From: Craurococcus roseus
GTDB lineage: Bacteria > Pseudomonadota > Alphaproteobacteria > Acetobacterales > Acetobacteraceae
NCBI RefSeq assembly: GCF_039523795.1
Contig: NZ_BAAAFZ010000101.1
Coordinates: 1-19,193, forward strand
DNA: 19,193 nt
Reading direction: 5' to 3'
Below the pieces are notes generated by a model. The model saw nothing but the letters and a program-made list of their open reading frames with translations, did not search any database and was not told where the DNA came from. Positions 8,093 to 15,610 of this stretch are shown piece after piece. Each line of letters opens with the position of its first letter. Within the stretch, counting starts at the first letter, position 1. Both the position numbers and the translations under genes were made by a program.

Positions 8093-9063
8093 GGCGCCGC
8101 TCGCTGCTGGCCGCCTCCGCGCTGCCCTTCGCCACGCCGGCCGCCCTCGCGCAAGGCGGCGATTTCCCCTCGCGCGCCGTGTCGATGGTCGTCGCCTTCC
8201 CGCCGGGCGGGCAGGCCGACGTGGTGGCCCGCCCGGTGGCGGCGGCGCTGGAGCGGCACTGGCGCCAGCCCGTGCCGGTGGTGAACCGCCCCGGCGCATC
8301 GGGCGAACTCGGCAACGCCTCCGTCGCCCGCGCGGCGCCGGACGGCTACACGCTGCTGATGGCGCTCTCGTCGCTCGCCGTGCTGCCCGAGGCGGCGCGG
8401 CTGTTCGGACGGGCGCCGGCCTACGAGCTGGACCAGTTGGCCCCAATCGCCCTGTTCACCGCGGACCCGACGGTGCTGGTGGTGCCCGCGTTGTCGCCCT
8501 GGCGCACGCTGGAGGAGTTCGTCGCCGCCGCGAAAGCGCGTCCGGGCTCCATCAGCTACTCCTCCGCCGGCAACTACTCGGCGCTGCACGTGCCGATGGC
8601 CATGCTGGCCACGGCGGCTGGCCTCGACATGCTGCACGTGCCGTTCCAGGGCGGCGGCCCGGCGTTGACGGCGCTGCTCGCCGGGCAGGTGCAGGCCTTG
8701 TCCAGCGGCCCCGGCCCGGCGGCGCCGCACATCCGCGACGGCAAGCTGCGCCCGCTGGCATGCTGGGGTGCCAAGCGGCTGCCCGAATTCCCCGAGGTGC
8801 CGACCTTGATCGAGCGCGGCTTCCCGGAAGCCGAGTACTACATCTGGACCGGCGTCTTCGCCCCCGCCGCTACGCCGGCGCCGGTGCGCGAGGCGTTGCG
8901 CGCCGCTATGGCGGCGGCCGCGGCCGACCCCGAGTTGCGCCGCGCGGTGTCGGCGTCGGGCAACACGCTCGACCACCGCGACGGCGAAGCCTTCGCGGCG
9001 TTCTTTCGCAACGACAGCGCGCGCTTGGCGCGCGCCGTCCAGCGCATCGGAAAGGTGGAGTAG
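8089..9063 (+). CDS. Bug-family tripartite tricarboxylate transporter substrate-binding protein (2)
   Basis: This is a second periplasmic Bug receptor, 324 aa. The leader MRRRSLLAASALPFATPAALA is likely cleaved after Ala21. Family motifs are VVAFPPGGQADVVARP (34-49), VVNRPGASGELGNA (64-77), APDGYTLLMA (83-92) and EVPTLIERGFPEAE. The longer open frame from 7759 is a shadow of the upstream gene; the ATG at 8089, overlapping the FAH-family stop by ATGA, is the natural start and explains the absence of a separate ribosome site. Its position inside a hydrolase operon suggests that it binds the compound these enzymes degrade. The membrane partners TctAB are absent from the window. Confidence 0.93.
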   Translation: MRRRSLLAASALPFATPAALAQGGDFPSRAVSMVVAFPPGGQADVVARPVAAALERHWRQPVPVVNRPGASGELGNASVARAAPDGYTLLMALSSLAVLPEAARLFGRAPAYELDQLAPIALFTADPTVLVVPALSPWRTLEEFVAAAKARPGSISYSSAGNYSALHVPMAMLATAAGLDMLHVPFQGGGPALTALLAGQVQALSSGPGPAAPHIRDGKLRPLACWGAKRLPEFPEVPTLIERGFPEAEYYIWTGVFAPAATPAPVREALRAAMAAAAADPELRRAVSASGNTLDHRDGEAFAAFFRNDSARLARAVQRIGKVE

Positions 9064-9069
9064 GATCGC

Positions 9070-10269
9070 ATGTCGGGTGGTGGCGGCTACGCCGAGGCGT
9101 TGATCGTCGAGTGGCTCGGTTCGCAGCGGGACGCCATGCTCGACGCCCTGCGCGAGATGGTGGACACGGACGGCGGCAGCTACGACAAGGCCGGCGTGGA
9201 CGCCGTGGGCGCGCAGGTGCGGCGCTTCCTGGAAGGCAGCGGCATCCCGGTCGAGACGGTGCCGCGCGAGCAGTACGGCGACTGCCTCAAGGCGCGCGTC
9301 GAGGGCGGCGATGCCGCGACCGGGCGCGGCGGCAACGCGCGCCGCTCCGTGGTGCTGATGGGCCACCGCGACACCGTGTTCCCCAAGGGCGAGCCGGAGC
9401 GCCGCCCCTTCCGCGTGGAGAACGGCCGCGCCTACGGCCCCGGCGTCGCCGACATGAAGGCCGGGCTGGTGATGAACATGTTCGTCCTGGCCGCCTTCAA
9501 GCGCTTCGGCGGCGCGCCGGCGCCGCTGCTCGGCCTGTTCACCGGCGACGAAGAGATCGGCTCCCCCGAGGGCCGCGAGGTGATCGAGTCCGTGGCGCGC
9601 GAGGCGCGGGCGGTGTTCAACTCCGAGCCCGGCCGGCCCTCAGGCGGCATCGTCACCGGCCGCAAGGGCGGCGTGTTCTCGTTCTTTGAGATCGAGGGCA
9701 AGGCGGCCCACTCCGGCGGCAACTTCGAAGCCGGCGTCAGCGCCATCGAGGAGTTGGCGCGCAAGGTCCAGGCGCTGCACGCCATCACCGACCTCAAGCG
9801 CGGCATCACCCTCAACGTCGGCTTGGTCAGCGGCGGTCAGAGCGTGAACACCGTGGCGCCCTACGCCACGGGTCAGATCGACCTCCGCTACGTCGAGCGC
9901 CCCGACCGCGACGAGGCGATGGGCCGCATCCACGAGATCGTCGGCCGCTCCTTCGTGCCCGGCACGCGCGCCAAGCTCACCATCCGGGGCGAGTTCTTGC
10001 CGTTGACGCAGAACCCGGCCAGCGCGCGCCTGTTCGAGGGCTACCGCGAGGCGGCGGCCGACAGCGGCCTCGACATCCGCGGCGAGTTCTCCGGCGGCTG
10101 CGCCGATTCCGGCTTCACCGCGGCGGTCGGCGCCCCCACGCTCTGCGCCGTCGGCCCGATCGGCGGCAAGGCGCACAGCCCGGACGAGTACCTGGAGGTC
10201 GGCAGCATGGTGCCGCGCGCGCAGGCGCTGGCGCGGGCGATCCTGCGGCTCGACACGACGGGCGTGTAG
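9070..10269 (+). CDS. M20 family metallopeptidase, carboxypeptidase G2-like
   Basis: This is a di-zinc hydrolase of N-acyl or peptide bonds. The 399-aa protein has the complete metal site: GHRDTVFP (His99, catalytic Asp101), GVADMKAG (Asp128), GDEEIGS (catalytic Glu161, metal Glu162), FNSEPG (Glu186) and GKAHSPDEY (His369). The dimerisation domain includes EGKAAHSGGNFEAGVSAIEE (about 209-228). The His-Asp-Thr-Val-Phe-Pro motif and overall pattern resemble glutamate carboxypeptidase/CPG2-like enzymes (acyl amino acid hydrolases) more than AllC-type amidohydrolases. No leader peptide is seen, so it should be cytoplasmic. It starts 6 bases after the Bug receptor stop. The substrate is unknown. 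Confidence 0.93.
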   Translation: MSGGGGYAEALIVEWLGSQRDAMLDALREMVDTDGGSYDKAGVDAVGAQVRRFLEGSGIPVETVPREQYGDCLKARVEGGDAATGRGGNARRSVVLMGHRDTVFPKGEPERRPFRVENGRAYGPGVADMKAGLVMNMFVLAAFKRFGGAPAPLLGLFTGDEEIGSPEGREVIESVAREARAVFNSEPGRPSGGIVTGRKGGVFSFFEIEGKAAHSGGNFEAGVSAIEELARKVQALHAITDLKRGITLNVGLVSGGQSVNTVAPYATGQIDLRYVERPDRDEAMGRIHEIVGRSFVPGTRAKLTIRGEFLPLTQNPASARLFEGYREAAADSGLDIRGEFSGGCADSGFTAAVGAPTLCAVGPIGGKAHSPDEYLEVGSMVPRAQALARAILRLDTTGV

Positions 10270-10280
10270 CGAAAGCGAAC

Positions 10281-10286
10281 AGGAGA
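10281..10286 (+). promoter_or_regulatory. Ribosome binding site fixing a GTG start
   Basis: AGGAGA lies six bases before the GTG at 10293, giving a firm start for the serine hydrolase despite the non-ATG codon. Confidence 0.65.
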
Positions 10287-10292
10287 CAAGCC

Positions 10293-11441
10293 GTGGCCTT
10301 CCCGCTGCCCGAGTCCAACCCGGAGGCGCTCGGCCTCGACCCGCGCCCGCTGGACCGCCTCTGCGCGACCATCGAGCGGCACATCGCCGAAGGCCGCCAC
10401 CCCGGCGCCCAGGTGGCGGTGGCGCGGCACGGCAAGCTGGCGCTGTGCCGCTCCTTCGGCCGGGCGCGCGTCGAGCCCGACGCCCCGGCCGACGCGCGCA
10501 GCCTGTTCCTGCTCTATTCCAACACCAAGGTCCTCACCACGGCCGCGCTCTGGATGCTGGCGGAGGACGGGCTGCTCCGCTTCAGCGACACCGTAGCCCA
10601 GCACCTCCCCGGCTTCGAGGCGCACGGCAAGGGCGACATCACCGTGCTGCAACTGCTGACGCACCAGGGCGGCTTCCCTTCCGCGGTCGTGCCGGAGGCG
10701 GCTTGGGAAGACCACGACCTGCTCCGCCGGACCGTGTGCGGCTTCACCCTGGAGTGGACGCCCGGCTCGCGCGTCGCCTACCACCCCGCCCCGGCGCACT
10801 GGACCGCGGCCGCGCTGATCGAGGCGCTGGCGGGCGGCGAGGACTTCCGCGCCTTCGTCCGCCGCCGCGTCATCGCGCCGCTGGGTCTGGGGGACGAGTT
10901 GTTCGTCGGCCTGCCGGACCCGGAGCACGGCCGCGCCGCCGGCATCTACGACCCGCCGGAGGAGGGCACCCGCCGCTTCCCGCCCCGGACGCCGGAGGAC
11001 ACCGCGGAGGGACGCCGCGCCGGCATCCCCGGCGGCGGCGGCTACGGCAGCGCCCGCGCCATGGCGGCCTTCTACCAGATGCTCGCCAACGGCGGCGCCA
11101 TGCCCGGCCCAGGCGGGGCGCGCGTGCTCTCCCCCCGCATGGTGGAATTCGTCACCCGCGACTTCACCGGCGATCGGGTGGACGAGTACATGGGCCTCGC
11201 CATGCACCGCGGCCTCGGCCCGCACTCGCGCGGCGAAACGCCGAAGATCCGCGGCCTGGGCGCCATCGCCCACCCGCGCACCTTCGGCCATGGCGGAGTC
11301 GGCTCCTCCTATTGCTGGGCCGACCCGACCTCCGGCGTTTCATTCGCCTTCTTGTCGAACTGCCGCCAGTCCGAGCCCTTCCACAGCGAGCGCATGGACG
11401 TCCTCAGCAACCTCGCCCACGCCTCCATCCTGGAGGTGTGA
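10293..11441 (+). CDS. Class C beta-lactamase-fold serine hydrolase (esterase/DD-peptidase-like)
   Basis: The 382-aa protein carries the family's serine site: Ser76-Asn-Thr-Lys79 in LYSNTKVLTTAALWMLAED (74-92), Tyr163 in AYHPAPAHW (the Tyr-X-Asn-like motif with Asn replaced), and a His-Gly-Gly box, FGHGGVGSS (331-339), in place of Lys-Thr-Gly. This pattern fits esterases and lactonases of the EstB/family VIII type rather than a true AmpC. There is no signal peptide, which also argues against a periplasmic beta-lactamase. GTG at 10293 is chosen because AGGAGA sits six bases upstream. It is the last gene of the amidase-to-hydrolase set, 23 bases after the M20 gene. The substrate is unknown. Confidence 0.9.
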   Translation: MAFPLPESNPEALGLDPRPLDRLCATIERHIAEGRHPGAQVAVARHGKLALCRSFGRARVEPDAPADARSLFLLYSNTKVLTTAALWMLAEDGLLRFSDTVAQHLPGFEAHGKGDITVLQLLTHQGGFPSAVVPEAAWEDHDLLRRTVCGFTLEWTPGSRVAYHPAPAHWTAAALIEALAGGEDFRAFVRRRVIAPLGLGDELFVGLPDPEHGRAAGIYDPPEEGTRRFPPRTPEDTAEGRRAGIPGGGGYGSARAMAAFYQMLANGGAMPGPGGARVLSPRMVEFVTRDFTGDRVDEYMGLAMHRGLGPHSRGETPKIRGLGAIAHPRTFGHGGVGSSYCWADPTSGVSFAFLSNCRQSEPFHSERMDVLSNLAHASILEV

Positions 11442-11513
11442 CGGGCCGCCCCCCTTTGCGCGGAGGGCGCCTTGCGCGTAGTACGCCCCGCCGGGACGTG
11501 CAAAGGGCAGGAG

Positions 11514-13688
11514 ATGGCGGTGGCTGATACGGTCGAGGTCGCGGGCCTCAAGGTGGCGGGCGCGCTGCACGCCTTCATGGAGAACGAAGCCCTGCCCGGC
11601 ACCGGCGTGGAACCGGCGCGCTTCTGGTCCTCCTTCGCCGCCATCGTCCGCGACCTCGCCCCCGAGAACGCCGCCTTGCTGCGCAAGCGCGACGAGTTGC
11701 AGGCCAAGCTGGACGCCTGGCACCGCGAGCACCCGGCCAAGCCGGTGGACCTCCAGGCATACACCGCCTTCCTGCGCGAAATCGGCTACCTGCTGCCGGA
11801 AGGGCCGGACTTCCACGTCGGCACGACCGGCGTGGACGCCGAGATCGCGCGGGTGGCCGGGCCGCAGCTCGTGGTGCCGGTGTCCAACGCGCGTTACGCA
11901 CTGAACGCCGCCAACGCCCGCTGGGGCAGCCTCTACGACGCGCTCTACGGCACGGACGCCATCTCGGAGACCGACGGCGCCGAGCGCGGCCGCGGCTACA
12001 ACCCGACGCGCGGGCGCAAGGTGATCGACCGCGCCCGCGACGTACTCGACGGGATGGCCCCGCTCGCGGGCGGCGTTTCGCACGGTGAGGCGGCCGGCTA
12101 CGCCATCGTCGCCGGCGCGCTCCAGGTGACGCTCAAGGACAAGCGCACCGTCGCCCTCGCGCGACCGGGCCAGTGCATCGGCTACCACGGCGAGGCCGAA
12201 GCGCCCTCCGCCCTGCTGTTCGTGAACAACGGCCTGCACGCCGAACTCCGCATCGACCGGACCCACCCCATCGGCAAGGACGACCCGGCGGGCGTGGCGG
12301 ACCTCGTCATGGAGAGCGCCGTCACCACCATCATGGACTGCGAGGACTCGGTCGCCGCGGTGGACGCCGAGGACAAGGTCCTGGTCTACCGCAACTGGCT
12401 CGGCCTGATGCGCGGCGACCTGGAGGCGAGCTTCGAGAAGGGCGGCCGCACCGAGACGCGGCGCCTCCACCCGGACCGCACCTACCAGACGCCGGCCGGC
12501 GGCGGCGTCACCCTGCACGGCCGCTCGCTCATGCTGGTGCGCAACGTCGGCCACCACATGATGACGGATGTGGTGACGCTCGACGGCCGGGAGGTGCCGG
12601 AGACGATCCTCGACGCCGCCTGCACCGCCGCCATCGCGCTGCACGACCTGCGCGGCAAGCACCTGAACAGCCGCGCCGGCAGCGTCTACATCGTCAAGCC
12701 CAAGATGCACGGCCCGGAAGAGGTCGCCTGGGCCGACAAGCTCTTCGCCCGTGTGGAGGACATGCTCGGCCTGCCGCGCGCCACGCTCAAGATGGGCATC
12801 ATGGACGAGGAGCGCCGCACCACGGTGAACCTCCGCGAGTGCATCCGCGCCGCCAAGGACCGCGTGGTGTTCATCAACACCGGCTTCCTCGACCGCACTG
12901 GCGACGAGATCCACACCGACATGGAAGCCGGCGCGGTGGTGCGCAAGAACGACATGAAGGGCGCCGCCTGGATCAAGGCCTACGAGGACAACAACGTGGA
13001 CGTGGGCCTCGCCTGCGGCCTGCGCGGCCGGGCGCAGATCGGCAAGGGCATGTGGGCCGCGCCCGACATGATGGCGGCCATGCTGGAGCAGAAGGTCGGC
13101 CACCCCAAGGCCGGCGCCAACACCGCCTGGGTCCCCTCCCCCACCGCCGCCACGCTGCACGCCCTGCACTACCACGAGGTGGACGTGGCCGCGCGGCAGG
13201 ACGAGCTCGCCCGCGGCGGCAAGCGCGCCAAGCTCGACGACCTGCTGACGGTGCCGCTCGCCGCCAACACCAATTGGTCGCCCGAGGACGTGCGCTCGGA
13301 GCTGGACAACAACGCCCAAGGCATCCTCGGCTACGTGGTGCGCTGGATCGACCAGGGTGTGGGCTGCTCCAAGGTGCCCGACATCAACGACGTCGGGCTG
13401 ATGGAGGACCGCGCCACCTTGCGCATCAGCAGCCAGCACATCGCCAACTGGCTGCGCCACGGCGTTTGCACGGAAGACCAAGTGATGGAGACCATGCGCC
13501 GCATGGCCGCCGTGGTGGACCGCCAGAACGCCGGCGACCCGCTCTACCAGCCGATGGCGCCGAGCTTCGACGGCCCGGCCTTCAAGGCCGCCTGCGACCT
13601 GGTGTTCAAAGGCCGCGAGCAGCCGAACGGCTACACCGAGTTCATCCTGCACGCGCGCCGGCGGGAGGCGAAGGCCGGCGCGGCCTGA
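11514..13688 (+). CDS. glcB: Malate synthase G
   Basis: GlcB condenses glyoxylate and acetyl-CoA to malate in the cytosol, as part of glyoxylate/glycolate use. The 724-aa length matches the G isoform. The N-terminal region HAFMENEALPGTG is typical. Active-site residues are in LMLVRNVGHHMM (Arg343), GIMDEERRTTVNL (Glu432), INTGFLDRTGDEIHT (Asp460), GVGCSKVPDI (Cys618) and MEDRATLRISSQ (Asp632). The frame is open to 11472, but family length and the AAAGGG at 11502-11507 favour the ATG at 11514; AGGAG (11509-11513) directly abuts it and could instead serve a GTG at 11520. It follows the hydrolase set by 72 bases. No isocitrate lyase or glycolate oxidase gene is nearby. Confidence 0.97.
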   Translation: MAVADTVEVAGLKVAGALHAFMENEALPGTGVEPARFWSSFAAIVRDLAPENAALLRKRDELQAKLDAWHREHPAKPVDLQAYTAFLREIGYLLPEGPDFHVGTTGVDAEIARVAGPQLVVPVSNARYALNAANARWGSLYDALYGTDAISETDGAERGRGYNPTRGRKVIDRARDVLDGMAPLAGGVSHGEAAGYAIVAGALQVTLKDKRTVALARPGQCIGYHGEAEAPSALLFVNNGLHAELRIDRTHPIGKDDPAGVADLVMESAVTTIMDCEDSVAAVDAEDKVLVYRNWLGLMRGDLEASFEKGGRTETRRLHPDRTYQTPAGGGVTLHGRSLMLVRNVGHHMMTDVVTLDGREVPETILDAACTAAIALHDLRGKHLNSRAGSVYIVKPKMHGPEEVAWADKLFARVEDMLGLPRATLKMGIMDEERRTTVNLRECIRAAKDRVVFINTGFLDRTGDEIHTDMEAGAVVRKNDMKGAAWIKAYEDNNVDVGLACGLRGRAQIGKGMWAAPDMMAAMLEQKVGHPKAGANTAWVPSPTAATLHALHYHEVDVAARQDELARGGKRAKLDDLLTVPLAANTNWSPEDVRSELDNNAQGILGYVVRWIDQGVGCSKVPDINDVGLMEDRATLRISSQHIANWLRHGVCTEDQVMETMRRMAAVVDRQNAGDPLYQPMAPSFDGPAFKAACDLVFKGREQPNGYTEFILHARRREAKAGAA

Positions 13689-13689
13689 C

Positions 13690-13705
13690 GCCGCCGGCCG
13701 GCGGC
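13690..13705. terminator. Perfect 16-bp palindrome after glcB
   Basis: GCCGCCGGCCGGCGGC is a perfect palindrome starting 2 bases after the glcB stop, within the 41-base gap to the convergent SMI1-like gene. As RNA it would form a 6-bp stem with a GGCC loop in either direction. There is no T-tract, so its terminator role is inferred from its place. Confidence 0.35.
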
Positions 13706-13729
13706 CGCGCCGATCACGGCGCCGGCTGC

Positions 13730-14263
13730 TCAGCCGTTCCGCTCGACGGCGACTGTCCAGAACGGGATGCGCTTGATGCGTGTGGGCCAAGGTTTCGAGC
13801 CCCAACCAAGCGCTTCCCGATCGAAATAATCGGCGAGATCGCTCCCGTAGTGGATGACATCGCTTTGATGCACCGAGAACACCGGGTTGCCGCTCTCGAA
13901 AGGCTCGGATGGCAAGTACCTGTGCGAATGGATCGGCACCAGCTTCGGCGCCTTTGAGAATTCCGCTTGGAGGAGTTCGCGCCGCTCCTCACGCTTAGCG
14001 GGCCGTTCGCCCCATTCCGGCCACCACAGGCCGTTGCGCTCGACGTCGAACAAGAAGCCTTCGAAAGGCCACTGCAGACGCTCTTCGATGACCGCTTCAT
14101 CCGTGTGTACCCAATCGATCATCCCTCGGCCGCCCGAGAGGATCGGGCGGCGCTCCAAGAGCATTTCCACGAGGTCGGGAGGGAAGCGCAGGCCCCACTT
14201 GGCTTGAGCGTCGTCCAAGTCCGCCGACGTGTAGCCTGGGCCCCAATCCAAACGGTCAGGCAT
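13730..14263 (-). CDS. SMI1/KNR4 (SUKH)-like protein
   Basis: The 177-aa protein has the look of the SMI1/KNR4 or SUKH fold: an N-terminal helix pair with LRFPPDLVEMLLERRP (25-40), a Trp-rich centre (LQWPFEGFLF, NGLWWPEWGERP), the strand pair LVPIHSHRYLPSEPFESGNPVFSV (108-131), then QSDVIHYGSDLADYF (133-147). Family members serve as immunity proteins in toxin systems or as general binding domains; which applies here is not known, and no toxin gene is adjacent. The gene has clearly lower GC (33 of 60 bases in 13801-13860, against 45 of 60 in 13501-13560 of glcB), suggesting later acquisition. It starts 6 bases after the amine oxidase stop and has only a weak ribosome site. Confidence 0.8.
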   Translation of the reverse strand: MPDRLDWGPGYTSADLDDAQAKWGLRFPPDLVEMLLERRPILSGGRGMIDWVHTDEAVIEERLQWPFEGFLFDVERNGLWWPEWGERPAKREERRELLQAEFSKAPKLVPIHSHRYLPSEPFESGNPVFSVHQSDVIHYGSDLADYFDREALGWGSKPWPTRIKRIPFWTVAVERNG

Positions 14264-14269
14264 TCCGGC

Positions 14270-15610
14270 TCACCGCTTCGACTCCGGCAGCGCGGCTGAC
14301 TTGGAACCGGCGTGCAGCCCTGTTCCCGAGGCCAGCGCCTCCGCTAACGCCCGCGCGGCGCGGAGGCCGCTCTCCCAAGCGCCGCCGACCGTGCCGGCGT
14401 AGCGCTCATGGCAGGCTTCGCCCGCGAAGCGCAGCCTGCCGTCGGCCACCGCCGCGTCGCGCAGCACGGCCCGCGCGCCGGCGTGCCCGACCCGCGCGTG
14501 GCTGTAGGCGCCGCGGAACAGCGGGTCCTCCGCCCAGCGCGTCACGGCGGCGCCCGGCCGGAAGGCGCGCTCCACCCGCGCCGGGCCGAAGAAGCGCGCG
14601 AGCTCGGCGCGGGCGAAGGCGTCGGCCGCCCCCGGCCCCTCCCGCGCCAACTCCCGAGAAGCTTCGCCGCCGATGTAGGCGATCGCGTGGTCGCGCCCGA
14701 ACGGCCAGCAGATCCAGGAGGCGGGCCGGTCCCGGTCGTGCTCCACGCGCCGCCCGAGCCGCCCGAAATCCGGCAGGTCCAGCCTGTCCGCGCCGGCGGC
14801 GCGCAACGCCACCTTGGTCACCATGCCTTGCGGCAGCCGGGCGACGGCGTCGAGCACCGCCGGCGGCAAGGCCGGGTCGAAACGGATGGCGCCCGCCGCC
14901 AGCACGCCGGTCGAGACGGTGACGACGCACCCACGCGCCCTCACCCGCCCCCTCGGCCCTTCCAGCTCGACGGCGCCGCCGGGCCCGCCGGTCCGCACGA
15001 CGTTCACCGGCGTCCCCAGCGCCACGTCCAGGCCCTCCGCCTGTCGCGCCACCAGCGTCCCCAAGCCCTCGCGCACCTGCGGGTTCCGCCCGACGAGCGC
15101 AGTGGCGACGTAGTCGCGCAGGCTGTCGCACCGGGCCTCCACGCCGCTGATGATGGCGCCGAACCAGTGCTCCACCGTCGCGTCCCAGAAGCCGCCGCGG
15201 GGCACCGCGTCGGAGAGCGGGATGTCCGGCCCGCCCTCCGCCGCGCGCCGCTCCGCCGCCGCCTCCCAGGCCTCCGCCGCGGCGTCGTGCGCGGCCTTCT
15301 CCTCCGGCGTCGCCGGGCGGTCGCCGATCAGCAGTATGTCGCGCCGGCGCCGCCCGGGCTCCTCGTGCAAGGTGAAGCCTTGCCGGAGCGCGATGGGCGT
15401 CAACGGGTTGTTGTCGGCGTCGTGCAGCCAAGCGGCGCCCCGATCGAAGGGCGCGCCGAGCGACTCGGTGTCGGTGAAGGCCCGGCCGCCTAGGCGCCCC
15501 GAGGCTTCAAGCACCACGCAGCGCAAGCCGGCGTCGCGCAAGGCCAGCGCCGCGGCGATGCCGGCCGCCCCGGCGCCGACCACCGCTACGTCGAAATCCT
15601 CCGAACTCAT
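14270..15610 (-). CDS. FAD-dependent amine oxidase (flavin monoamine oxidase family)
   Basis: The enzyme oxidises an amine (or related C-N bond) with FAD and O2, giving an imine and H2O2. The 446-aa protein has the dinucleotide fold VAVVGAGAAGIAAALAL (8-24; GxGxxG at 12-17), the ribose-binding Glu35, the GRLGGRAFT motif (38-46), the conserved flavin-side Lys in GMVTKVALR (Lys266), and the C-terminal FAD motif LRFAGEACHERYAGTVGGAW (393-412). No leader is present. The frame is open far upstream, but the ATG at 15610 overlaps the MBL-fold gene stop by ATGA, so the two are translationally coupled. Polyamine- or tryptamine-type amines are possible substrates; nothing in the sequence settles this. 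Confidence 0.92.
   Translation of the reverse strand: MSSEDFDVAVVGAGAAGIAAALALRDAGLRCVVLEASGRLGGRAFTDTESLGAPFDRGAAWLHDADNNPLTPIALRQGFTLHEEPGRRRRDILLIGDRPATPEEKAAHDAAAEAWEAAAERRAAEGGPDIPLSDAVPRGGFWDATVEHWFGAIISGVEARCDSLRDYVATALVGRNPQVREGLGTLVARQAEGLDVALGTPVNVVRTGGPGGAVELEGPRGRVRARGCVVTVSTGVLAAGAIRFDPALPPAVLDAVARLPQGMVTKVALRAAGADRLDLPDFGRLGRRVEHDRDRPASWICWPFGRDHAIAYIGGEASRELAREGPGAADAFARAELARFFGPARVERAFRPGAAVTRWAEDPLFRGAYSHARVGHAGARAVLRDAAVADGRLRFAGEACHERYAGTVGGAWESGLRAARALAEALASGTGLHAGSKSAALPESKR

Noticed and set aside
7705..9366. A 553-codon minus-strand frame across the FAH and Bug genes
   Set aside because: It is antisense to three well-supported genes, with composition typical of shadow frames.
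10293..11441. Antibiotic resistance AmpC beta-lactamase
   Set aside because: It has no export signal, His-Gly-Gly instead of Lys-Thr-Gly, and a catabolic operon context.
11340..13805. An 821-codon open frame on the minus strand opposite malate synthase G
   Set aside because: It is the complement of a clear glcB gene. Such frames arise from high third-position GC. The product is rich in His, Arg, Ala and Val with no family pattern.
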